A DNA stretch of 64,000 bases from Polynucleobacter sp. (GTDB lineage: Bacteria; Pseudomonadota; Gammaproteobacteria; Burkholderiales; Burkholderiaceae). The first letter of the stretch is position 1; every line of letters begins with the position of its first letter. The stretch lies in NCBI GenBank assembly GCA_030696845.1, contig JAUYRJ010000029.1, positions 1 through 64,000 of the forward strand, read 5' to 3'. Shown here piece after piece: positions 9,338-18,499 of the stretch. A program made the position numbers and the translations under genes. Below the pieces are notes generated by a model that did no database searches, was not told the origin of the DNA, and saw nothing but the letters and a program-made list of their open reading frames with translations.

Positions 9338-10255
9338 ATGGCAAAAATTGCTTTAAAGGTTGACGTAGACACCCTGCGCGGTACCCGTGAGGGCGTCCCC
9401 AATTTGGCGCGTACGCTCGAGCGCTTTGGACTCAAGGCCACCTTCTTATTTAGCCTTGGACCAGACCATACCGGCTGGGCATTAAAACGCGTCTTTCGAC
9501 CGGGCTTCTTAAAAAAAGTGAGCCGCACATCGGTTGTTGAGCATTACGGCATCAAAACCTTGCTGTATGGCGTGCTTTTGCCTGGACCGGATATTGGACG
9601 TAAAGCCGCCAATGAAATGCGGGCAATCGATCGCGCAGGACACGAGACCGGCATTCATACTTGGGATCATGTGGATTGGCAAGATGGCGTGCGCCATCGC
9701 GATGCGGCATGGACAAAGGCACAAATGCAAAAAAGCCATGATCGTTTTGTTGAGGTCTTTGGTCATGCCCCAGTCACCTACGGTGCTGCAGGCTGGCAAA
9801 TGAACGAAGCCGCCTTAGAGCAATTAGACACCTGGGGAATTGCGTACTCATCCGACGGCAGGGCTTTACCGAATTTGGCGCCCTATCGCATTGCCTTTAG
9901 TCAGGGTAAAAGCAAGCATGTGCAGTACCCGACCACGCTAGCAACGTTTGATGAATTGATTGGTATTGATGGCGCGAACGCGTTTGACGCAGCCAAACAG
10001 ATACTCGCTGTGACACAAAGCAACCCCAACGATCAGGTCTTTACCTTGCATGCTGAATTAGAGGGACAAAAGCTCCTGCCTGCATTTGAACTGTTGTTGG
10101 CAGGCTGGCTTGATCAAGGCCATGAGCTAGTAACCATGGGTGAATTGCATCAATCATGGCTTGCCACCAAGCAACTCGATAAAATAGCGGTATTGCCACT
10201 GACTTGGGGTGAAATCCCCAATCGCAGCGGCGAGCTGATGATTCAGCCGGCTTAA
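9338..10255 (+). CDS. arnD: Polysaccharide deacetylase, ArnD-like
   Basis: LKVDVDTLRGTREGVPNLARTLERFGLKATFLFSLGPDHTG, HTWDHVDWQDGV. Confidence 0.87.
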   Translation: MAKIALKVDVDTLRGTREGVPNLARTLERFGLKATFLFSLGPDHTGWALKRVFRPGFLKKVSRTSVVEHYGIKTLLYGVLLPGPDIGRKAANEMRAIDRAGHETGIHTWDHVDWQDGVRHRDAAWTKAQMQKSHDRFVEVFGHAPVTYGAAGWQMNEAALEQLDTWGIAYSSDGRALPNLAPYRIAFSQGKSKHVQYPTTLATFDELIGIDGANAFDAAKQILAVTQSNPNDQVFTLHAELEGQKLLPAFELLLAGWLDQGHELVTMGELHQSWLATKQLDKIAVLPLTWGEIPNRSGELMIQPA

Positions 10256-10277
10256 GCTTTTAAATAAGGAAAACACT

Positions 10278-10745
10278 ATGTCTATTGCTATTGGTCAGCC
10301 CATTCCTCCCTGCGAGGTTCCTGCTACATCTCAACTGATGTTTTCACCAGCCGCGGCAAAGGGCAAAAAGCTCGTCTTGTATTTCTATCCCAAAGATATG
10401 ACCCCAGGCTGCACTGCTGAGTCTGGTGAGTTTCGAGACAAAATTGATGCATTTACCAAAGCCAACGCCTTGGTGGTCGGCGTTTCGCGCGACTCACTCA
10501 AGTCACACGATAATTTCCGTCAAAAATTAGAGCTGCCTTTTGAGCTCGTCGCGGATACAGAAGAAACCCTTTGTCAGCTCTTTGGCGTGATGAAAATGAA
10601 AAATATGTATGGCAAGCAGGTTCGCGGCGTGGAACGCAGTACCTTCCTATTTGACGCGGATGGCAAGCTGGCAAAAGAATGGCGTGGCATTAAAGTGGCG
10701 GGCCATGTGGACGAAGTGCTAAAAGCCGCACAAGCGTTGTCATAA
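10278..10745 (+). CDS. bcp: Peroxiredoxin (thioredoxin-dependent thiol peroxidase, Bcp/PrxQ)
   Basis: YFYPKDMTPGCTAESGEFRD. Confidence 0.93.
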   Translation: MSIAIGQPIPPCEVPATSQLMFSPAAAKGKKLVLYFYPKDMTPGCTAESGEFRDKIDAFTKANALVVGVSRDSLKSHDNFRQKLELPFELVADTEETLCQLFGVMKMKNMYGKQVRGVERSTFLFDADGKLAKEWRGIKVAGHVDEVLKAAQALS

Positions 10746-10784
10746 ATTCGCCTTAAAAGCGACCACCTTAGTGTCGGTAAGTGA

Positions 10785-10808
10785 AAGCCCCAATCTGGGG
10801 CTTTTTTA
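10785..10808 (+). terminator. Rho-independent terminator downstream of bcp
   Basis: aaagccccaatctggggctttttt. Confidence 0.8.
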
Positions 10809-10970
10809 ATACACGGCACTTGCTTTGCAATGAATTTGGGTTAAAGTAAAGGCATATGCAGCGTTGGCGACGGGATAGTCACTCGATCCGTTTCACTCAT
10901 CAGCCTGACCAATTATCGGCAGGCTCGGTAAACGACCCTCTCCAATTTTGTCATCGCCGCAATACCAACC

Positions 10971-11003
10971 AAAACCGCCTAGATGTCTTTGGCGGTTTTT
11001 TAT
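10971..11003 (+). terminator. Rho-independent terminator-like hairpin just upstream of phoH
   Basis: aaaaccgcc-tagatgtcttt-ggcggttttttat. Confidence 0.8.
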
Positions 11004-11017
11004 TTAGGAGAGTCTGA

Positions 11018-12703
11018 ATGCCATTGCCACCGATCCCAACCCAAATTGCTGATCAAGTGAAACTGGGCCGAAAAGACACTCCCGACCTTAAAAAAAGGCC
11101 CACCCCCATCCAGGTGGTGGAAGTAGATAGCCTCATCAATGCGATTGCGGCAGCCCCGCCAGAAACCCCAGAGTGGACCGTAGAAGCGCCCGCCGATCTA
11201 TCCGCCGCGGAAGTTGCGCTGGAGCGTATCAAAGCCGATCACCGTGCGAAGCTGGGTGAGAAAAAACCCCTTACCGAAACCAAAGCGAAGCGCATGGTTC
11301 GTACCGGGCCACCATCGCTCTTTGTGCTCGATACCAATGTGCTAATGCATGACCCCACATCCCTCTTCCGCTTTGCCGAGCACGATTTGTATTTGCCGAT
11401 GACCACGCTTGAGGAGCTAGATAACCATAAAAAAGGCATGAGTGAAGTGGCGCGCAATGCCAGAACCGTCAGCCGCTCACTCGATCAACTGATCGCAGGC
11501 ACCAGTGGCACACTCGATGACGGCATTCCATTAAATAAGTTAGGGCATCAAGACGTTACGGGAAAATTATTTTTTCAGACCCGCTTCACCACGGCAACTC
11601 TGCCAGAGGGCTTGCCTGAAGGCAAGGGAGACAATCTCATCTTGGCGGTTGTGAGCGAACTGCAAAAAACGCGGCCCGAACAAGAAGTGGTGTTGGTATC
11701 CAAAGACATTAATATGCGCATTAAAGCGCGTGCCTTAGGTTTGCCGGCCGAAGATTATTTTAATGATCAGGTGTTAGAAGACCGCGATTTAATGTACTCG
11801 GGCGTTATGAGTCTGCCTGCGGATTTTTGGCCAAAACACGGCAAATCCATGGAGAGCTGGGCGGACAGCAAAAGCGGCACGATGTTTTACAGGGTATCGG
11901 GCCCCCTAGTTCCCAGCATGCTCGTGAATCAATTTGTCTATCAAGAAAATCCGGATGGCTCCACCCCTTTTTATGCTCAGGTTCGAGAGGTCAACGGGAA
12001 ATCCGCCCTCCTGCAAACCCTCAGGGATTTTTCTCATCAGAAAAATAATGTGTGGAGCGTGACGGCGCGTAATCGCGAACAGAACTTCGCCATGAATTTA
12101 CTCATGAACCCCGAGGTTGATTTTGTCACCTTGCTCGGTCAGGCGGGCACAGGCAAGACCCTGCTCGCGCTAGCCGCAGGCTTAGAGCAAGTACTTGACA
12201 GTAAGCGCTATAACGAGATCATCATTACCCGCGCCACCGTTCCCGTTGGCGAAGACATTGGCTTTTTACCCGGCACGGAAGAAGAAAAGATGCAGCCTTG
12301 GATGGGTGCATTTGATGACAATTTAGAAGTGCTCCAGCGCAATGAGGATGGCGCTGGCGAATGGGGGCGCGCCGCCACTCAGGAATTAATTCGTTCCCGC
12401 ATTAAAGTAAAGAGCAAGAACTTCATGCGCGGCCGTACTTTTGTGAGCAAGTTTGTCATCATTGATGAGGCGCAAAACTTAACGCCTAAGCAAATGAAAA
12501 CCCTCGTAACGCGTGCCGGCCCTGGCACGAAAATTGTCTGCCTTGGCAATATCGCGCAGATCGATACGCCGTATCTCACCGAAGGCTCATCGGGCCTCAC
12601 TTATGTGGTGGATCGCTTTAAAGGCTGGCGCCATGGCGGACACATTACCTTGGCGCGTGGCGAGCGTTCACGCCTAGCGGATCATGCTGCAGAAGCACTT
12701 TAA
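11018..12703 (+). CDS. phoH: PIN domain + PhoH-family ATPase (PhoH2-like)
   Basis: PIN: LFVLDTNVLMHDPTSLFRF; Walker A GQAGTGKTLLALAAG; Walker B KFVIIDEAQN. Confidence 0.92.
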   Translation: MPLPPIPTQIADQVKLGRKDTPDLKKRPTPIQVVEVDSLINAIAAAPPETPEWTVEAPADLSAAEVALERIKADHRAKLGEKKPLTETKAKRMVRTGPPSLFVLDTNVLMHDPTSLFRFAEHDLYLPMTTLEELDNHKKGMSEVARNARTVSRSLDQLIAGTSGTLDDGIPLNKLGHQDVTGKLFFQTRFTTATLPEGLPEGKGDNLILAVVSELQKTRPEQEVVLVSKDINMRIKARALGLPAEDYFNDQVLEDRDLMYSGVMSLPADFWPKHGKSMESWADSKSGTMFYRVSGPLVPSMLVNQFVYQENPDGSTPFYAQVREVNGKSALLQTLRDFSHQKNNVWSVTARNREQNFAMNLLMNPEVDFVTLLGQAGTGKTLLALAAGLEQVLDSKRYNEIIITRATVPVGEDIGFLPGTEEEKMQPWMGAFDDNLEVLQRNEDGAGEWGRAATQELIRSRIKVKSKNFMRGRTFVSKFVIIDEAQNLTPKQMKTLVTRAGPGTKIVCLGNIAQIDTPYLTEGSSGLTYVVDRFKGWRHGGHITLARGERSRLADHAAEAL

Positions 12704-13253
12704 TAGGACGCCGGAGCCATTACAGCAGTGCGACCTATCACGCCGCACTGCGACTGCTTATGGGATTCTCATTTGCTCCAGCACATTGCTTGCAGGGTGC
12801 AGCAGCTTTAGCCGCAAACCGCCACCGCCAAAAAGTAGTGCGCAGTTCAAAGAAGATACCAGTGTTGGTACTGAAGGAATTTCAATTGCGGCGGTGGGAT
12901 TGGTTGGCGTGCCCTACCGCTACGGCGGAAACACCCCCAAGGGTGGCTTTGACTGCAGCGGCTTAATTGCCTATGTGTATAACAATTCTGTTGGCATAAA
13001 ACTGCCGCGAACCATCCGTGAAATGAGTCGCACCGGACAAAGCATTCAGAATCAAGCGCCCGCGCCAGGTGATTTAGTGTTCTTTAACACCACGGGTGAG
13101 AGCTACTCTCATGCCGGTATTTACGTGGGGCAAGGGCGATTTGTGCATGCGCCCAGCAAAGGGGGTACTGTGCGCCTAGACCGCATGAGCAGCCCCTATT
13201 GGGCTGCTCGGTACACCGAGGCGCGCAGAATCGTTAATGCAGCGCCTCAGTAA
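12684..13253 (+). CDS. NlpC/P60 family cell-wall hydrolase, probable lipoprotein
   Basis: Lipobox LLAGC; GVPYRYGGNTPKGGFDCSGLIAYVY and SHAGIYVGQGRFVHAP. Confidence 0.9.
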   Translation: MLQKHFNRTPEPLQQCDLSRRTATAYGILICSSTLLAGCSSFSRKPPPPKSSAQFKEDTSVGTEGISIAAVGLVGVPYRYGGNTPKGGFDCSGLIAYVYNNSVGIKLPRTIREMSRTGQSIQNQAPAPGDLVFFNTTGESYSHAGIYVGQGRFVHAPSKGGTVRLDRMSSPYWAARYTEARRIVNAAPQ

Positions 13254-13258
13254 ATCAC

Positions 13259-14080
13259 TTAAGCTTGCGTCATGATGACGTTCTGAGCCGACATTGGCGC
13301 AGGGAAGCCGCCAGCGGAGAGTGATTCGAGCATGACTTTATTGGTGTCAAAATACACCTGCCAATAGTGATCGTTATTGCAGTAAGGACGAACGGCTAAA
13401 ACAGGTCCCACTAAATTGAACTCCAATATATCAATTTCAACCGATGGGCTCGACACGACATTCGGGATTGCGCTGATTTTTTCTTTGAGCAACGCAATCG
13501 CCGCTTGGTGATTAGCCGCGCCAGACAGTTGGCACTTTAAATCTACCCGGCGATATGGGCTATGACTGAAGTTCTGTACGGTATCACCTAAAATTTTGCT
13601 GTTTCCAACCATAGTTGAAATATTATCTGGCGTATTGATCGTTGACGAAAATAGACCAATTTCAGTGACGGTGCCAGTGATACCGCCAGCGGTAACAAAA
13701 TCGCCCACCTTAAATGGACGCAGCACAATCAAGAAAACGCCGGCAGCGAAGTTCGAAAGCAGTCCGGCCCAAGCAGCACCAATGGCAATACCAGCCGTTG
13801 CAAATAAGGCGGCAAAGGTAGTCGTCTGAATACCAAAGTAACCGAGGATGCCGATTACCAACAGGATATTTAGGGTCACAGTCACTACCGAGCCGACATA
13901 GCGCAACACAGTAGGGTCGACCTTCTGACGCTCAAGGGCGTTGCGAATCATGCCCAGCGCAATGCTAATGAGCCAGCGGCCAATCACCCAAAAAACAATC
14001 GCGCCAAGAATTTTGATTCCTACATCGGTTGCGGTAGTGATGATCAGCTCTTGTATTTTGCTGAAATCGATAGTGGACAT
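13259..14080 (-). CDS. mscS: Small-conductance mechanosensitive channel MscS family (likely start 14080)
   Basis: Three N-terminal TM helices, AGIAIGAAWAGLLSNFAAGVFLIVLRPFKVGDFV. Confidence 0.92.
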   Translation of the reverse strand: MSTIDFSKIQELIITTATDVGIKILGAIVFWVIGRWLISIALGMIRNALERQKVDPTVLRYVGSVVTVTLNILLVIGILGYFGIQTTTFAALFATAGIAIGAAWAGLLSNFAAGVFLIVLRPFKVGDFVTAGGITGTVTEIGLFSSTINTPDNISTMVGNSKILGDTVQNFSHSPYRRVDLKCQLSGAANHQAAIALLKEKISAIPNVVSSPSVEIDILEFNLVGPVLAVRPYCNNDHYWQVYFDTNKVMLESLSAGGFPAPMSAQNVIMTQA

Positions 14081-14276
14081 GAAATGCTCCTTAAATTGGT
14101 AACAGTAAAACCATATCAATCAGTCGGTAATGTGTGGTGCGCGTTTTGATATGCATGAAATAGAAGTCAAAGAGATGATAATGAAACGCAGCTCATGAAG
14201 CCATTAGCTATAGAGCTAATATCAATCCAGACGCCAATCCGAAACAATGGAACTACTCAACCTTAGGAGATTTTTC

Positions 14277-14543
14277 ATGAAAAAACTATTCATCGCCCTA
14301 TCTATTGCTCTGAGTGTTGGCGCAACTCCATTTGCCTTCGCCAATCAAGCGGCATGCGAAGCAAAAGCAGTGAGCAAAGATGGCAAGCCGCTCTATGGCG
14401 CCGCCAAAGATGCATCCATAAAAAAATGCATGGGCAATGCTAAGGACATGGGCTGCGAAGCAAAGGCGATTAGTAAGGATGGTAAGCCGCTTCATGGCGC
14501 AGCAAAAGCTGCATCGATTAAAAAATGTGAAGGCGGCGCGTAA
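14277..14543 (+). CDS. Small exported protein with two PsiF-type Cys-containing repeats
   Basis: Signal peptide MKKLFIALSIALSVGATPFAFA; tandem CEAKAVSKDGKPLYGAAKDASIKKC / CEAKAISKDGKPLHGAAKAASIKKC. Confidence 0.8.
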   Translation: MKKLFIALSIALSVGATPFAFANQAACEAKAVSKDGKPLYGAAKDASIKKCMGNAKDMGCEAKAISKDGKPLHGAAKAASIKKCEGGA

Positions 14544-14566
14544 TACCCATTACCACGCTTAAATAC

Positions 14567-14599
14567 AAAATGCCTCGCTTTTTTGCGGGGCATTTTTTT
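14567..14599 (+). terminator. Rho-independent terminator
   Basis: aaaatgcctcgcttttttgcggggcattttttt. Confidence 0.8.
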
Positions 14600-14767
14600 A
14601 AAGCTACTTCCTCTTTTTTAGAATGAAGTCCGCTGACTAGCTCGTTCGGATCCACTGATTAAATAGGCTCATGGCGTAGCATTTTTCTTGAGGGGAATCC
14701 ACGAATCCCTTTATCATGAAGCATCACTTGATGTGTTTTATGTGTGTTTATTTAAAACGGAACTAGT

Positions 14768-15883
14768 ATGTCACCCTGGAAAGCAGCCCGACTCGGCGAT
14801 CGCCTGGATCAAATCGATACGCCAGCCCTGATTCTCGATTTGGATGCCTTTGAACGCAATATGAAGCGCTTGCAAGATGCGCTGGATGGTACAGACGTAC
14901 GATTACGACCGCATGCCAAAAGCCATAAGTGCCCTGATATCGCCTTACGCCAAATTCAAAACGGTGCAGTTGGCATCTGCTGCCAAAAGGTGAGTGAAGC
15001 GGCCGTGTTTGTAGATGCTGGAGTGAAGGACATCCTCATCACCAATCAGGTGGTTGGCGATAAAAAGGTGGCGCATGCGCTGGATCTGTGCGAGCGCGCC
15101 CGAATTGGCGTTTTAGTGGATCATGCAGACCAAGTGTCGGCCTTTGCAAACGCAAGCGCTAAACGTCAAATCAGCATTGATGTCTATGTTGAAATCGATG
15201 TTGGTATGGGTCGCTGCGGAACCACCTCTCTAGACCAAGCGCTTGCGCTGGCACGTCAAATTGATGAAGCTCCCTATTTGCGCTTTATGGGGCTGCAGTG
15301 CTACCACGGTAGCGCCCAGCATTATCGGCTACCTCAAGAGCGAAAAGAGGCGATTGCGGCAGTTTGTAAAAACGCCGCCGCAGCGAAAGCGGCTATTGAA
15401 AACGCGGGTATTCCGGTTGAGCGTATTACGGGTGCCGGCACAGGCTCGGTCATGCTGGAGCGCGACTCAAAGGTCTTTAATGAGGTGCAAGCGGGTTCCT
15501 ATATTTTTATGGATCGCGACTATGCCACCAATCAACGCGATGCGCTTGATTTACCGTTTGAACACGCCTTGTTTGTTAAGACAGCAATACTGAGTCATCC
15601 AACACAAGGGCGCGCCGTAGTGGATGCCGGCTTAAAAGCCTCGAGCGTGGACTCTGGGATGCCAGTGGTGTGGCAAAACAAAGAGGTAAGCTACCTCAAG
15701 GCTTCCGACGAACACGGTGTGCTCGCACTTACCGCGGAGTCAACATTAAAGCTAGGGGACTACGTGATGCTAGTACCCGGTCATTGCGACCCCACCGTCA
15801 ATTTATACGATGAAATAATCTGCGTTCGCGGCAATGCAGTCGAAGCCATTTGGCCGATTGCGGCACGTGGCGCCCTGCTGTAA
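14768..15883 (+). CDS. D-threonine aldolase / alanine-racemase-fold PLP enzyme (DSD1 family)
   Basis: IDTPALILDLDAFERNM, RPHAKSHKCPDIALRQ, C-terminal VPGHCDPTVNLYD metal-binding motif. Confidence 0.88.
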   Translation: MSPWKAARLGDRLDQIDTPALILDLDAFERNMKRLQDALDGTDVRLRPHAKSHKCPDIALRQIQNGAVGICCQKVSEAAVFVDAGVKDILITNQVVGDKKVAHALDLCERARIGVLVDHADQVSAFANASAKRQISIDVYVEIDVGMGRCGTTSLDQALALARQIDEAPYLRFMGLQCYHGSAQHYRLPQERKEAIAAVCKNAAAAKAAIENAGIPVERITGAGTGSVMLERDSKVFNEVQAGSYIFMDRDYATNQRDALDLPFEHALFVKTAILSHPTQGRAVVDAGLKASSVDSGMPVVWQNKEVSYLKASDEHGVLALTAESTLKLGDYVMLVPGHCDPTVNLYDEIICVRGNAVEAIWPIAARGALL

Positions 15884-15920
15884 CTAAACGATTGAACGCG
15901 GAGTAAGCCATCCCTTAATG

Positions 15921-15957
15921 CAAAATGCCTCGTTGAGTTCCGAGGCATTGTTCTTTG
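15921..15957 (+). terminator. Terminator-like hairpin
   Basis: aaaatgcctcg-ttgagttc-cgaggcattgttcttt. Confidence 0.65.
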
Positions 15958-15975
15958 GGCTTAGCTGAATTCGTT

Positions 15976-18480
15976 TTAGAAGGGCTCGTATCCGCCCGCA
16001 GAAAATCCGGGCGAGCCCATCGCTAAGTTATCAAACTTGGTATAAGGGCCTTGCCAACTCAGACGAATGGTTCCAATCGGTCCATTACGCTGCTTACCAA
16101 TAATGATTTCTGCGATACCTTTATCCGTCGTGGTGTCGGCGTGATAAACCTCATCGCGGTAGATAAACATAATCAAGTCTGCATCTTGCTCAATCGCGCC
16201 CGACTCGCGTAAGTCCGACATGATCGGACGCTTATTGGGACGCTGCTCTAATCCACGATTTAACTGGGATAAAGCCACGACCGGGCATTGCAATTCTTTG
16301 GCGAGGGACTTCAATGAACGTGAAATCTCAGAAATCTCCGTAGCGCGATTTTCAGAACTCGATCCGCCGCTACCACTCATGAGCTGAAGATAATCAATCA
16401 CCACTAGACCCAGGGTTCCACCAAAATTACGGGCAATACGCCTGGCTCGTGCGCGCAGCTCTAAACTCGAGAGTGATCCCGTTTCATCAATCAAAATTTG
16501 GGTATTACTGAGGCGCGAAATCGCATCGGTGACCCTTGGCCATTCGTCGTCATTTAGCTTGCCGGTGCGCATGCGCGACTGATCAATGCGCCCTACTGAA
16601 CCAAGTAAACGGGCCGCCAATTGAGAGCCAGACATCTCCATCGAAAAGACAACGACAGGTAATCCCTCTGCCAAAGCGACGTTTTCAGCGATGTTTAAGG
16701 CGAAGGCCGTGTTGTGAGTCACCACATAATCGTTGGTAATATAGGTTCGATCTGCATGGCTTACCGATATACATTGAGCCTCTGCGATTCGAGATGGCGT
16801 AATTGACTTGAATGTCAGCCGACGCTGACGCTCCCAATGGCTTCTCAGACGCTCTTTTTTCTCTGGCAATGTAAATGCCTCAAAGCCAGCAGGAAAGCTC
16901 ATATTTAAAACGTAGGATAAACGCCCCTGTTTTTTTTCACCTTTATAGGTGTAATGGCTTTGCTTGTGTGCAACTGAGCAAAAGCCACCCAAAGAGCGCG
17001 CTAATGCAGTGACGTCTTCAGCGAGTTGCTGACTTGCCGTACAAAAACGAATAGAGCCCCACTTCTCAATCCAACCATCGGTATCCATTAAGCCCTGGAA
17101 CAAGGCTAAGCGAGATGATTTATTGGACTCAAGATACAAGGCGGGAATGTGTTTATCAATACTTCTGCACCCCAGAACACCAAGCTCACTGAGGGCGGCT
17201 CTAAAGTAGTTGGTCTTCACAGCAAAGCGCTGGCCATTGGCTACCATTCGGTTTTGTGAAACCAGGCGCCAATCGTAAGCGCTAGCATGCACTAATTCCA
17301 TCTCATAGCCTGCAAGCGCATTCATGCGCTCAACGAGCTCGGGTGATTTCGTTGAAAACATCACACTACCATGAGAGAAGGCCAAAGTGCCGTCGCCCAA
17401 GAGCGCGCCAAGCACCCAAGGATGAATAGGTAATTTTTCCGAATGCCCAAAGTCACCAGAAGCTGGCTCAATCCACAAACGATTGCGATACCGCACGCAA
17501 GCGAGCATTTCAATTAGACGCGCAGTGCTAATCACGCGTGGCTCTATCCAGTCTCGATACATCACGCGCCACAGATGCTCATCACAGCATTCGGCTTGAC
17601 GGCCATCTGAAAACGTTACTTGATAAATTTGCTTTTGGCCTTGGGGATAAATACCCGTGACATATGAATTTGCTCCATCAATCGACGCGAGGCGATCTCC
17701 AAACCGAAGATCCCCCATCGATTTCCAACCGTCGTAGGTCTTAATTTTTGCATCTAAGGGTTGCGCCTTACCCATCGAGGGTCTTCCAGCCACAATCACC
17801 AAGTCGCCTTTTTGCAGGCCGCTGGTTTGTTTATCCAGATCGATAAATCCGGTTGCAATGCCCGTAATGTCGCTACCACCCTGACGGTTGTATAACTCAT
17901 CAATGCGGGCTACTACTTCACGCAGCAAAGGCTCAATCTCAAGGTAGTCCGCTTTGCGGTTACCCTCTTCGCCGATTTGCAGAATGCGAGACTCCGCTTC
18001 GTCGAGCAAGGTACGCACCGAGCGCCCTTCGGGAACAAAGGCGGAATTCACGATATTGTCAGAAACTTCAATCAATCGACGCAAGATACTGCGATCGCGC
18101 ACGATATCGGCGTACCCTTTGATGTTCGCAGCACTAGGCGTACTTTGCGCTAAGGAATTCAGGTAATCGATACCAACTAAATCACCACCCTGCTCCGATT
18201 TAATGGCCTCATGCACCGTAATGACATCTGCGGGCTGATTGTCGCCCACCAGTCGCTGAATGACTTTGTAGATTAATGCGTGCTCGGGACGATAAAAATC
18301 TTTATCCGAGAGAACGCCGCCCAAACGATCCCAGGCGGTATTGTCGAGCAACAAACCGCCGAGTAGCGATTGCTCTGCCTCCACTGAATGCGGAGGCACT
18401 TTAAGGGCCTGCACGGCTGCATCCCCAGATCCCGCCATGCCAGGATTTAGCGTAACGGAATATGGGCGAGATTCAGCCAT
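15976..18480 (-). CDS. dnaB: Replicative DNA helicase DnaB, interrupted by an in-frame intein
   Basis: DnaB N-domain and ATPase; Walker A GRPSMGK/TAFALN split by 352 aa; exteins total 482 aa; downstream of rplI. Confidence 0.97.
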   Translation of the reverse strand: MAESRPYSVTLNPGMAGSGDAAVQALKVPPHSVEAEQSLLGGLLLDNTAWDRLGGVLSDKDFYRPEHALIYKVIQRLVGDNQPADVITVHEAIKSEQGGDLVGIDYLNSLAQSTPSAANIKGYADIVRDRSILRRLIEVSDNIVNSAFVPEGRSVRTLLDEAESRILQIGEEGNRKADYLEIEPLLREVVARIDELYNRQGGSDITGIATGFIDLDKQTSGLQKGDLVIVAGRPSMGKAQPLDAKIKTYDGWKSMGDLRFGDRLASIDGANSYVTGIYPQGQKQIYQVTFSDGRQAECCDEHLWRVMYRDWIEPRVISTARLIEMLACVRYRNRLWIEPASGDFGHSEKLPIHPWVLGALLGDGTLAFSHGSVMFSTKSPELVERMNALAGYEMELVHASAYDWRLVSQNRMVANGQRFAVKTNYFRAALSELGVLGCRSIDKHIPALYLESNKSSRLALFQGLMDTDGWIEKWGSIRFCTASQQLAEDVTALARSLGGFCSVAHKQSHYTYKGEKKQGRLSYVLNMSFPAGFEAFTLPEKKERLRSHWERQRRLTFKSITPSRIAEAQCISVSHADRTYITNDYVVTHNTAFALNIAENVALAEGLPVVVFSMEMSGSQLAARLLGSVGRIDQSRMRTGKLNDDEWPRVTDAISRLSNTQILIDETGSLSSLELRARARRIARNFGGTLGLVVIDYLQLMSGSGGSSSENRATEISEISRSLKSLAKELQCPVVALSQLNRGLEQRPNKRPIMSDLRESGAIEQDADLIMFIYRDEVYHADTTTDKGIAEIIIGKQRNGPIGTIRLSWQGPYTKFDNLAMGSPGFSAGGYEPF
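16711..17766 (-). mobile_element. Intein (352 aa) with LAGLIDADG-type homing endonuclease, class 3 (WCT) type
   Basis: Begins AQPLDAKIKTYDGWKSMGDLRFGDRL, ends YITNDYVVTHN/T; block B ECCDEHLW, block F EAQCISV, endonuclease motifs LGALLGDGTL and LFQGLMDTDGWI. Confidence 0.95.
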
Positions 18481-18499
18481 GAGGCTTCCTAATTAAAAC

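Noticed and set aside
10850-11003. tmRNA, 6S RNA or SRP RNA in the bcp-phoH gap
   Set aside because: None of the conserved sequence signatures (tRNA-like end, 6S bubble, GGAAG SRP loop) could be found; kept only as an unnamed structured element.
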